Source: CAVZLD01 sp964522605 (GTDB taxonomy: Bacteria; Planctomycetota; Planctomycetia; Pirellulales; Pirellulaceae). From it: a stretch of DNA of 6,578 nt. A program made the translations under genes and the position numbers. The stretch is taken from the NCBI GenBank assembly GCA_964522605.1, contig CAZFWV010000376.1:1-6578 (forward strand), read 5' to 3'. The notes beneath the pieces are model-generated. The model saw only the letters and a program-made list of their open reading frames with translations, made no database searches and was not told the DNA's origin. Below are positions 1 to 5,706 of this stretch, piece after piece (the stretch's first letter is position 1; the number at the start of each line of letters is the position of its first letter).

Positions 1-20
1 GTGCCACAGGCGCCCGAGTG

Positions 21-83
21 TGCCACTGGCTCTGCCAGTGCCGTTGCTACATCGACGAAAGACACTGGCAGAGCCAGTGCCAC
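21..83. repeat. Paired inverted copies of a short palindrome
   Basis: Two copies of one small palindrome lie in opposite orientation. The first has arms CACTGGC (24-30) and GCCAGTG (34-40) around a TCT loop. The second has the same arms (63-69 and 73-79) around AGA, which makes it the reverse complement of the first. They are flanked by GTGCCAC-type words at 1-7, 20-26 and 77-83. The two copies could therefore also pair with each other into one larger hairpin with a 22-base loop. The structure is read directly from the bases. I recall similar 'ctggcagagccag' palindromes scattered between genes in planctomycete genomes, but cannot verify this here. A role as a bidirectional terminator or a REP-like mobile unit is inference; no T-run follows either hairpin. 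Confidence 0.75.
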
Positions 84-91
84 CTCATTTT

Positions 92-110
92 CCGACTTGA
101 GACAAGTCGG
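92..110. repeat. Short perfect hairpin, second REP-like motif
   Basis: CCGACTTG (92-99) and CAAGTCGG (103-110) form a perfect 8-bp stem around AGA. It lies 12 bases after the preceding palindrome pair but has an unrelated stem sequence. The continuation CCTAC (111-115) looks like part of a longer repeat unit that I recall as common in planctomycete intergenic DNA. Function is unknown. It could be a transcript end for a gene outside the window, although no T-run follows. Confidence 0.7.
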
Positions 111-115
111 CCTAC

Positions 116-394
116 AGAGGATTCAGCGAACGCTATAGGTGTCCGCATGACGATTTGAACTCCAGCTTGACCTGCAAAGGCGGACGAGCATTCGGACAAG
201 CTTCTATGCACTGCGGCGCGGTCAAAGATCCTGAGGAAGCAACGCGAAATCGACAAGTGCCGAACTTCCGTTGGTCGTCCTGGCTCATTGGCTGCGCCGC
301 CTTCAATAGGTTGATCGCCAATCTGGCTTGGACCAGACGAATGGAGTAGGATCAACGTGTTCTGGATGACCACGATGTCGATGGATGTTCTGTC
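116..394. other. Intergenic stretch with no convincing gene
   Basis: Several frames are open here on both strands (for example about 133-321 on the minus strand), but none gives a recognisable protein or a good ribosome binding site with a start codon. GTTGATC at 310-316 and its exact reverse complement GATCAAC at 350-356 lie 33 bases apart, upstream of the cassette that begins at 395. They might be an operator pair. I could not identify a convincing -35/-10 pair for that cassette. Confidence 0.45.
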
Positions 395-649
395 ATGGTG
401 AAGTCGGCCCCGTACCCAAATTCAAACGTCGGCCTGCGCGAACACTGGAAGCGAGTTGGTGCGAGATTGCAGGCGATCCATCGAGAAGAGCTACGACAGC
501 AGGGTGTCGCGGCGTACGATCAGGAACTGATCGACTCCCTGCTTCAGTTGGGGTATCTCCACGGGAACCGCGACCGTTCTACAGGGCTCATCGACTGGCA
601 ACGGCGTCTAGCGGAAGCGTACGGTCGCCAAGGAAGGGCGTCGTTGTGA
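395..649 (+). CDS. Small uncharacterised protein, putative antitoxin partner
   Basis: This encodes an 84-residue soluble protein with no signal peptide or membrane segment. I do not recognise a named family. Residues 17-37 (HWKRVGARLQAIHREELRQQ and on) look like an amphipathic helix rich in Arg, Glu and Gln, and residues 43-54 (QELIDSLLQLGY) like a second. The C-terminal part carries STGLIDWQRRLAEA (62-75), which resembles an 'SGLV-x-x-Q' motif I recall loosely from small proteins encoded beside nucleotidyltransferases. The stop TGA (647-649) overlaps the GTG start of the next gene, so the two are almost certainly co-translated. The ATG at 395 has only a weak GGA upstream (383-385). Position and size fit an antitoxin or cognate small subunit, but that is inferred from context alone. 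Confidence 0.62.
   Translation: MVKSAPYPNSNVGLREHWKRVGARLQAIHREELRQQGVAAYDQELIDSLLQLGYLHGNRDRSTGLIDWQRRLAEAYGRQGRASL
630..638 (+). promoter_or_regulatory. Ribosome binding site that fixes the 646 start
   Basis: AAGGAAGGG at 630-638 is a strong purine-rich Shine-Dalgarno sequence with seven bases before GTG at 646. It lies inside the end of the upstream reading frame. It supports starting the nucleotidyltransferase gene at 646 rather than at the in-frame ATG at 385, which would give an 87-residue N-terminal extension read out of frame through the small upstream gene. Confidence 0.75.
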
Positions 650-1206
650 ACGGCATTACCGCGGCCGCCGTCGAGATCCAAACGATCCTTGAGGATCTCG
701 AATTTGAGTTCTGTATCATTGGCGGACTCGCTGTCGTTTACTGGGGAAACCCTCGCGCAACTCAGGACGTGGATGTCAGTTTGTTGGTGCCTTTGGGGCA
801 GGAACCGCAAGTTGCGAGTCGTTTGCTGCAGCGCGTTCGAGCGAGAATCGCCGATGCGGAGTCGTTTGCCGTTGAGTCTCGTGTGCTGCTTGCTCGGGCG
901 TCCAATGGGACCCCACTCGATATCGCGTTTGCTGCGTTCCCGCTGGAGCAGGCGGCGATTGCCCGGTCAAGAAAGTGCGAATTGCAGCCGGGAGTGCCCC
1001 TGCGAATGATCTCGGCCGAGGATCTGGTCGTGACGAAAGCGATCGCCGCGCGTCCGCAGGACGGGCTCGACATTCGTGGGATCCTCGATCGACAAGGTAA
1101 CCGACTTGACCGCGAACAGATTCGGCGCGAATTGGCCGATTTCTGCCAACTCTTGGAAACGGACGAGCCTTTGCAGTTCTTCAACGAACTGGCTGCCGAT
1201 TCTTGA
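646..1206 (+). CDS. Nucleotidyltransferase-fold protein (AbiEii/DUF6036-like), putative toxin
   Basis: Read from GTG 646 this is a 186-residue cytosolic protein of the DNA polymerase beta-like nucleotidyltransferase superfamily. The signature is visible in order: a helix, then IIGGLAVVYWG (24-34) with the Gly26-Gly27 nucleotide loop, RATQDVDVSL (37-46) with metal-binding Asp41 and Asp43, and the third carboxylate in TPLDIAF (Asp92). A later ISAEDLVVTKAIAARPQDGLDI segment (122-143) matches the conserved end of AbiEii/DUF6036-type proteins. All catalytic residues are present, so it is probably active. Superfamily members move a nucleotide onto RNA, tRNA or protein; the substrate here cannot be told. 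The GTGA overlap with the 84-residue gene and the strong internal ribosome site indicate translational coupling, as in nucleotidyltransferase toxin-antitoxin pairs. The toxin role is inference; a housekeeping or antibiotic-modifying enzyme is possible. Confidence 0.83.
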   Translation: MNGITAAAVEIQTILEDLEFEFCIIGGLAVVYWGNPRATQDVDVSLLVPLGQEPQVASRLLQRVRARIADAESFAVESRVLLARASNGTPLDIAFAAFPLEQAAIARSRKCELQPGVPLRMISAEDLVVTKAIAARPQDGLDIRGILDRQGNRLDREQIRRELADFCQLLETDEPLQFFNELAADS

Positions 1207-1343
1207 AGCGTCGGGAGCACGCAGAGCGCATTGCTGGTCGCGTTGCCGCGTGCTGCGGACGCGGCAGATGTCGTTGCCTCGGGTTGGACCTGAGTGGCCA
1301 ACGGGAACGATGCTGCGGTGCGCAGGTCTCCCCGAAGATTAGC

Positions 1344-1430
1344 GAGAAACCACGGATCGAACGGATGAAACGGATGTCCACCGATCGGTCCGAGTCGATC
1401 CGTACTCTCCGTCAAATCCGTGGTTTTCTC
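1344..1430. repeat. Inverted repeat with 'accacggat' ends
   Basis: GAGAAACCACGGAT (1344-1357) is matched by the inverted arm ATCCGTGGTTTTCTC (1416-1430), differing only by one extra T. The interior repeats related words: CGGATCGAACGGATGAAACGG at 1353-1373 against GATCCGTACTCTCCGTCAAA at 1397-1416. The element therefore has palindromic ends and degenerate internal CGGAT/ATCCG copies. I recall this type, with 'accacggat...atccgtggtt' ends, as a dispersed intergenic element in planctomycetes and related phyla. There is no coding capacity of note. It may be a non-autonomous mobile unit; no target-site duplication was identified. Confidence 0.65.
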
Positions 1431-1543
1431 CTTCTCTTTCCGTCCAAACTGAAAGCAATTTCCTCTCGCTCGTGTCTTTCGTCGACTGTCGTTGTATGAA
1501 CCGCTGGGAGGGAAGGCGACAGCCAGGAGGACACCCCTGCGGG

Positions 1544-1574
1544 TTGGACCGAAAGAGCGTCGGTATCCTATACT
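1544..1574 (+). promoter_or_regulatory. Weak candidate promoter for the lipoprotein operon
   Basis: TATACT (1569-1574) matches the sigma-70 -10 consensus at five of six positions. TTGGAC (1544-1549) is a possible -35, but the 19-base spacer is longer than optimal. If used, it would give a leader of roughly 170 bases containing the whole nested palindrome at 1605-1703. Planctomycete promoters are poorly defined, so this is tentative. Confidence 0.22.
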
Positions 1575-1604
1575 GCAGTCAGAGAATTGCGTCGAGGTCG
1601 CGGC

Positions 1605-1703
1605 GGTTTCAAAACTGGGAGGGCGAGGCTTCTGCCGAGCCTGGGTTTGCCGCACCTTCGGCTCGGCGGGAGCCTCGCCCTCCCGAACCTCGGTCTTGAA
1701 ACC
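1605..1703. repeat. Nested GC-rich palindrome (REP/MITE-like element)
   Basis: Arms 1617-1641 and 1660-1684 are 25 bases each. They pair at 23 positions, and both exceptions would be G-U wobbles in RNA transcribed from the + strand; the loop is 18 bases. Outside them GGTTTCAA (1605-1612) and TTGAAACC (1696-1703) form another perfect 8-bp inverted pair, with non-pairing spacers of 4 and 11 bases between outer and inner arms. This two-layer symmetry is more than a terminator needs, and no T-run follows. The GGGAGGGCGAGGCT...AGCCTCGCCCTCCC core is of a kind I recall as widely repeated in Rhodopirellula-type genomes. It ends 47 bases before the lipoprotein start, so it may lie in the 5' leader. 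Confidence 0.75.
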
Positions 1704-1750
1704 ACTTTTAGTTCTCGCTCCGCTGGAAACCGACACGGGAGCATCACGTA

Positions 1751-3598
1751 GTGCGGCCATTCTATTTCAATCGATTACAGCATTATCGTTTTGGTTGTGT
1801 GTTGATCTTACTCATCGGCATCGGCGGATGTGCGGATCGGCCGCAGGTTCCGGAGGGGCAGCAGAACTCAGGAGGACGATCGTCCTTGCCGGCCGCGGAT
1901 GGAGCGGTGGAATCGACCCCGATCGCGCCCACGAAGGACGCCCTTTTTGTGGACGTGTCCCAGGAGGTGGGCCTGGACTTCGTTCATTTCAATGGGATGT
2001 CGGGTGCGTTCTACATCTGCGAGGTCAAATGTGCCGGAGGTGGGCTTTTCGACTACGACAATGATGGAGATTTAGATCTGTACCTGATTCAGGGCACGAT
2101 GCTAGGCGAAGGAAAGACCTTGGCGGACGCCAGCTTTCCACCCAAGGGCAACAAGCCGGTGACCGATCGAGTGTATCGGAATGACTTGAAGCAGGCTCCC
2201 GACGGAACGCCCCAGCTGCAATTCACTGATGTCACGGAGAGTCTCGGGCTCGCCGATGCGGAGTTTGGCATCGGCATGGCAACCGGCGACTACGACAACG
2301 ACGGGTGGCTGGATCTTTATGTGAGCAACTTCGGCCCGAATCGGATGTACCGCAACAATCGCGATGGGACCTTCGCCGAAGTGACACAGCAGGCAGGTAC
2401 GGAGGATGCACGCTACAACTCGAGCGCCGCATTCGTCGACTTTGATCGTGACGGATGGTTGGACCTGTTTGTTTGTGCGTACGTCAATTTCAGCTATGCC
2501 ACGCACAAGAAGTGTTTCGTGGGTTCGGGGCGACAAGATTACTGCGGTCCGCTTTCCTACAATGCGCTTCCGGATCGGCTCTATCGGAACCGCGGCGATG
2601 GGACCTTTGAGGATGTTTCGGCCAAGTCTCAGATCGTCCGCGAATACGGTAGTGGCTTGGGCGTCGTGTGCACCGACATCAACCTGGACGGCTGGACCGA
2701 TATCTACGTGGCGAATGATGCTCGACCGAATCAGTTCTGGATTAACCAACAAGACGGAACCTTCCAAAACGAGTCCTTGCTGCGTGGATGTTCCGTGAAT
2801 CGAGACGGAATGGCGACCAGTTGCATGGGGATCGATGCGGGTGACTTTGATGCCGATGGTGACGATGACCTGTTTATCACCAACCTGAGGAATGAGACGA
2901 ACACGATTTTCGTGAACGATGGTACAGGGGTCTTCAACGATCGCACGAACAACACGAGCCTGGGAATGCCCAGCATGCCGTACACGTCTTTCGGGACGGC
3001 CTGGTTTGACTTCGACAACGACGGCTGGCTGGACATTTTCATCGCCAACGGTGAGGTGCAGATGATCGAAGCACTCCTCCGCGCCGGCGACCCCTATCCG
3101 TTCCATCAGCGAAATCAACTCTTCCGCAACCTCGGTGAAGGGCGTTTTGAGGAGATCTCTGACCAGGCGGGAGCCGCACTGCAACTTTCCGAAGTCAGTC
3201 GCGGGGCCGCTTTTGGGGATGTCGACAACGATGGGGATGTCGATATCCTGATCACGAATAATAACGGGCCTGCTCGTTTGTTGATCAACCAGGTTGGCAA
3301 TCGGAACCATTGGCTCGGGTTGCGACTGGTCGAGGATGCGTCGGGTCGCGACATGCTCGGGACACGCGTCGCCGTATATCGTGCGTCCGGACCCACGCTC
3401 TGGCGAACCGTGCGGACGACCTACAGTTACTGCTGTGCCAACGATCCACGCGTGCTGATTGGACTCGGAGCCTCTTCTGAATTCACAAAGGTCGAGGCCC
3501 ATTGGCCGGACGGATCGGTCGAGCAATGGACCGACCTGCCCGTGGATGGCTACACGACGCTGCGAAAAGGAACCGGCTCGCCGGTCGAATCTCCGTGA
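1751..3598 (+). CDS. CRTAC1-like FG-GAP/ASPIC-UnbV lipoprotein
   Basis: This is a 615-residue predicted exported lipoprotein. GTG 1751 follows GGGAG (1737-1741) at nine bases and gives a basic N-terminus, a hydrophobic stretch (15-26) and a lipobox ending IGGC with Cys27 as the lipidated residue. A low-complexity linker leads to seven FG-GAP/VCBS calcium-binding motifs of the form DxDxDGxxD at residues 101-109, 180-188, 230-238, 309-317, 365-373, 420-428 and 490-498, consistent with a seven-bladed beta-propeller. The C-terminal ASPIC/UnbV domain spans about 518-605, with GTRVAVY (537-543), IGLG (570-573) and HWPDGSVEQW (584-593). Such proteins bind calcium and are thought to mediate surface or ligand contacts; no enzymatic activity is established. 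The stop overlaps the start of the TPR lipoprotein, so the two are likely coupled partners. Cys pairs 90/94 and 255/265 may form disulfides. The ligand is unknown. Confidence 0.92.
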   Translation: MRPFYFNRLQHYRFGCVLILLIGIGGCADRPQVPEGQQNSGGRSSLPAADGAVESTPIAPTKDALFVDVSQEVGLDFVHFNGMSGAFYICEVKCAGGGLFDYDNDGDLDLYLIQGTMLGEGKTLADASFPPKGNKPVTDRVYRNDLKQAPDGTPQLQFTDVTESLGLADAEFGIGMATGDYDNDGWLDLYVSNFGPNRMYRNNRDGTFAEVTQQAGTEDARYNSSAAFVDFDRDGWLDLFVCAYVNFSYATHKKCFVGSGRQDYCGPLSYNALPDRLYRNRGDGTFEDVSAKSQIVREYGSGLGVVCTDINLDGWTDIYVANDARPNQFWINQQDGTFQNESLLRGCSVNRDGMATSCMGIDAGDFDADGDDDLFITNLRNETNTIFVNDGTGVFNDRTNNTSLGMPSMPYTSFGTAWFDFDNDGWLDIFIANGEVQMIEALLRAGDPYPFHQRNQLFRNLGEGRFEEISDQAGAALQLSEVSRGAAFGDVDNDGDVDILITNNNGPARLLINQVGNRNHWLGLRLVEDASGRDMLGTRVAVYRASGPTLWRTVRTTYSYCCANDPRVLIGLGASSEFTKVEAHWPDGSVEQWTDLPVDGYTTLRKGTGSPVESP

Positions 3599-5373
3599 TG
3601 AACAGGGGCGCATGCACGCGAGAAAGGATCCGCGCCGCGTTCTTGACGTGGCTGGCGATTCTCGGACTCGTGCTGAGTCCGGGATGTGACTCGCGCTCCG
3701 CTTCCGATCCTCCGGAAACGCCCGTCCCTTCCGGGGCGTTGCAGGACGCATCGCCCGCTTCGCAACAGGCCTCGATGCCTGCGCCTACTCCGCGTGAGGA
3801 AGGTGAGGCAAACCACGAGATCGCGTTGCCCCCACCGGAACGCTGGAAAGATTCGCTCGTCGACGTGCCCTTGCCCGATCTCCGTCTCCTGGGTGTCGAA
3901 GTGCAGCAGCAACTTCGCGATGCCCAGGAGTCTCTGGCTGCGCGATGCCGTGAACCGGATCTCTCTTCGGGCAGTCTGAGCGCTGCCTATGGCGAGATGG
4001 GCCGACTCTACCACGCTTACGACCTGTTGGAGTCGGCCGAAGCGTGTTATCGCAACGCACAGGCGTTGGCGCCGAGCGAGTTCCGCTGGAGTTACTTGCT
4101 TGCGGACGCTTGCCGCTGGCAGGGAAACGTCGACCAAGCGATCGCCGCCTTCGAAGCCGCACTCCGGCTGAACCCGGACGATGTTCCGACACTCGTCGCC
4201 TTGGCGGAGATTCGATTGGAGATCGGGGAAATGGACCAGGCTCAGTCGCTGTTCGCGCGGGCCCTGGAACGGAAGCCCAATCCCGCTGCGCTGGTCGGCT
4301 TGGGAAAAATCGCCGCGTCGCGGAAAGACTTTGATACCGCTGTGCGTCATTTTGAGGCCGCGCTGGCGCAACAGCCGGGTGCCACCGCAATCCATTACCC
4401 CCTCGCTATGGCTTATCGCGGGAAGGGCGACTTGGAAAACGCCCAAACCCATGCCGTCCAGCGCGGGGATACGCGCGCCCGGATCGACGATCCACTTCTG
4501 GATCAACTCGTCAGTCTGCGGACGGGCGCGGAGCATCATGAGAAACGAGGCGTTGCGGCGGGAGAGGCGGGGGATCTGAATCGGGCCATCGTCGAATTGC
4601 GGGCAGCCGTCGCAGCCGACCCCGAAAGATCCTCGTCGCGATTGAACCTGGGTACGGCGCTCGCCCAGTCCGGTGATCGCGAGGGGGCCCTCGAGCAGTA
4701 TCGTGAGGCAGTCCGGCTGGATCCCGACTCCGCCCAGGCTCACCTCAATCTGGCCGTGCTGCTGGCCAATGGGGGTGATCGAGACCGCGCGATCGACCAT
4801 TTTCGTCGTGCTGTCGATCTGGACCCCCAGTATCAAGCGGCGCACTTGGGGTTGGCCGAGCTGCTGGCCCAGGCGGGCGACCACAGCGGCGCCGCTGAAC
4901 ATTTTGGCCGCGTCGTCGAAATCGATCCGCGGCACCGGGCCGCGCGACTCGGTCAGGCGGTCTCTCTGAGCCGGACCGGACGTTATCCGCAGGCCTATCA
5001 GTTACTGACGCAGGCGCTGGATGTCCTGCCCGATGATGTTGTGATGACTCACGCCCTGGCGCGTCTGCTCGCCACCTGCCCCGACGAGGAACTACGCGAC
5101 GGAGCGCGAGCGCTGGACCTGGCACTTTCCGCCTTCCAAAAACTCAATATCCCGCAGTACGCCGAAACCGTCGCCATGGCCTACGCCGAAATGGGCGATT
5201 TCGCCGAAGCGGTCCGTTGGCAAAACGAGATCATCCAGGGAGCGGAAAAAGCAGGGCGCGACGACCTCCTGCCCCGAGCACGTCGCCTCCTGGCGCTCTA
5301 CCACGATCGACAGCCCTGTCGCGATCCGTTCCCCCTTCCTCTCGACTCGGCGTCCGACTCATCCAGCCCATGA
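3598..5373 (+). CDS. TPR-repeat lipoprotein
   Basis: This is a 591-residue predicted lipoprotein scaffold. The ATG at 3598 shares its A with the TGA stop of the preceding gene. GTG at 3595 is an equally placed alternative adding one residue. The same frame is open further upstream to 3502, but that part lies inside the preceding gene and would hide the signal sequence. Residues 1-12 are basic, 13-28 hydrophobic, and LSPGC puts the lipidated Cys at 30. A Pro/Ser/Ala-rich linker (31-80) follows. TPR units run about 126-290 (five, the last short) and, after a break near 291-310, 311-479 (five near-perfect 34-mers with LDPD/LDPQ/IDPR ends). A degenerate stretch (480-517) contains ATCPDEELRDGARA (492-505), a motif I recall from planctomycete TPR proteins, and a last TPR lies at 518-551. 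The role is protein-protein interaction, presumably with the upstream propeller protein; there is no catalytic motif. Confidence 0.9.
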   Translation: MNRGACTRERIRAAFLTWLAILGLVLSPGCDSRSASDPPETPVPSGALQDASPASQQASMPAPTPREEGEANHEIALPPPERWKDSLVDVPLPDLRLLGVEVQQQLRDAQESLAARCREPDLSSGSLSAAYGEMGRLYHAYDLLESAEACYRNAQALAPSEFRWSYLLADACRWQGNVDQAIAAFEAALRLNPDDVPTLVALAEIRLEIGEMDQAQSLFARALERKPNPAALVGLGKIAASRKDFDTAVRHFEAALAQQPGATAIHYPLAMAYRGKGDLENAQTHAVQRGDTRARIDDPLLDQLVSLRTGAEHHEKRGVAAGEAGDLNRAIVELRAAVAADPERSSSRLNLGTALAQSGDREGALEQYREAVRLDPDSAQAHLNLAVLLANGGDRDRAIDHFRRAVDLDPQYQAAHLGLAELLAQAGDHSGAAEHFGRVVEIDPRHRAARLGQAVSLSRTGRYPQAYQLLTQALDVLPDDVVMTHALARLLATCPDEELRDGARALDLALSAFQKLNIPQYAETVAMAYAEMGDFAEAVRWQNEIIQGAEKAGRDDLLPRARRLLALYHDRQPCRDPFPLPLDSASDSSSP

Positions 5374-5498
5374 CGGATGCATGTCAGGGATCGCTGGGTC
5401 GTCTGGGGGCCTGTCAGCTACTGTGGATTTGACCTGCGATTCGAAACGTACGTAGGAAGACCTGGAGATTGTGCATCGTCATCCGTTGGGTGACCTGA

Positions 5499-5523
5499 TG
5501 CGGGCACCCCGCCCGCAGCGGGC
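5499..5523 (+). terminator. GC-rich hairpin, possible end of the lipoprotein operon
   Basis: TGCGGGC (5499-5505) pairs with GCCCGCA (5511-5517) around a five-base loop. GCCCG (5511-5515) can instead pair with CGGGC (5519-5523), so two mutually exclusive hairpins are possible. It lies about 125 bases after the TPR gene stop and has no following T-run. It is thus at best a weak or factor-assisted terminator, and may be only a small intergenic repeat. Confidence 0.25.
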
Positions 5524-5598
5524 AAATCGCGCGTGTTTCATTGTCTTAACGTCGATGGACTTTTTCGAGTTTTTGTCTTCACCTCCGCCGGTCCCTCG

Positions 5599-5627
5599 TT
5601 GTTTCACGGTGGATACGTAATTATAGT
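5599..5627 (+). promoter_or_regulatory. Candidate sigma-70-type promoter of the PEP-CTERM gene
   Basis: TATAGT (5622-5627) matches the -10 consensus at five of six positions. It sits 17 bases after TTGTTT (5599-5604), which has the conserved TTG of a -35 box but little else. The pair lies in a locally AT-rich patch and would leave a leader of about 70 bases before the ATG at 5707. I saw no sigma-54 type GG/GC pair. Confidence 0.35.
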
Positions 5628-5693
5628 AGTCGGGGGAATGTGAAGAGGCTGTGAGGCTTGAGAGGCTTTGGAGTTATTGGTTGTCTATTATGT

Positions 5694-5698
5694 GGGAG
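5694..5698 (+). promoter_or_regulatory. Ribosome binding site that fixes the 5707 start
   Basis: GGGAG at 5694-5698 stands eight bases before ATG 5707. It selects this start over the in-frame TTG at 5668, which would add 13 residues ahead of a normal signal peptide. The first lipoprotein gene uses the same GGGAG word at similar spacing. Confidence 0.7.
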
Positions 5699-5706
5699 TG
5701 TCAGGC

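Larger units (their letters stand above)
1207..1750. other. Long intergenic spacer rich in inverted repeats
   Basis: No supported gene lies in these 544 bases. Open frames exist on both strands, including a long minus-strand one running into the nucleotidyltransferase gene. Their translations across 1344-1430 and 1617-1684 are simply read-outs of inverted repeats and resemble no protein. The stretch contains two distinct palindromic elements, listed separately, and a weak candidate promoter. It separates the two-gene cassette from the lipoprotein operon. Confidence 0.6.
5374..5706. other. Intergenic spacer before the PEP-CTERM gene
   Basis: No gene is supported here. The stretch holds a small GC-rich hairpin (5499-5523), a T-rich section around 5560-5580, a candidate promoter near 5599-5627 and three GAGGCT words (5645-5667), followed by the ribosome binding site at 5694-5698. 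Base composition drops in GC compared with the preceding coding region, as expected for a regulatory segment. Confidence 0.55.

Noticed and set aside
1..115. CRISPR-like array
   Set aside because: The repeated units are short inverted palindromes without regular spacers or direct repeats of CRISPR length, and no cas gene is near.
155..349. Small + strand and minus-strand open frames in the first spacer
   Set aside because: No ribosome site, no recognisable motif and overlapping candidates on both strands with equal claim.
385..645. N-terminal extension of the nucleotidyltransferase from the ATG at 385
   Set aside because: It would be a low-quality Arg/Pro-rich segment in a different frame from the 84-residue gene. 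GTG 646 has a much better ribosome site and a coupled overlap.
1203..1499. A 98-codon + strand frame after the nucleotidyltransferase gene
   Set aside because: It starts at a TTG overlapping the previous stop without a ribosome site, and most of its C-terminal half is the inverted repeat at 1344-1430.
1617..1684. Intrinsic terminator
   Set aside because: The stem is far longer than needed, the loop is 18 bases, no T-run follows, and an outer inverted pair encloses it; a repeat element explains it better.
762..1760. A 332-codon minus-strand open frame across the nucleotidyltransferase gene and the spacer
   Set aside because: It runs through two inverted repeats and antisense to a gene with an intact catalytic signature. 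The translation looks like repeat read-out.
2102..3751. A 549-codon open frame on the minus strand opposite the propeller lipoprotein
   Set aside because: It mirrors the repetitive GAC/GAT-rich calcium motifs of the + strand gene. Its translation shows no family features, and the + strand frame has a full domain set and signal peptide.
3550..4935. A 461-codon open frame on the minus strand opposite the TPR gene
   Set aside because: It is a by-product of GC-rich codon use in the TPR gene. The translation has no recognisable domain and no start context.
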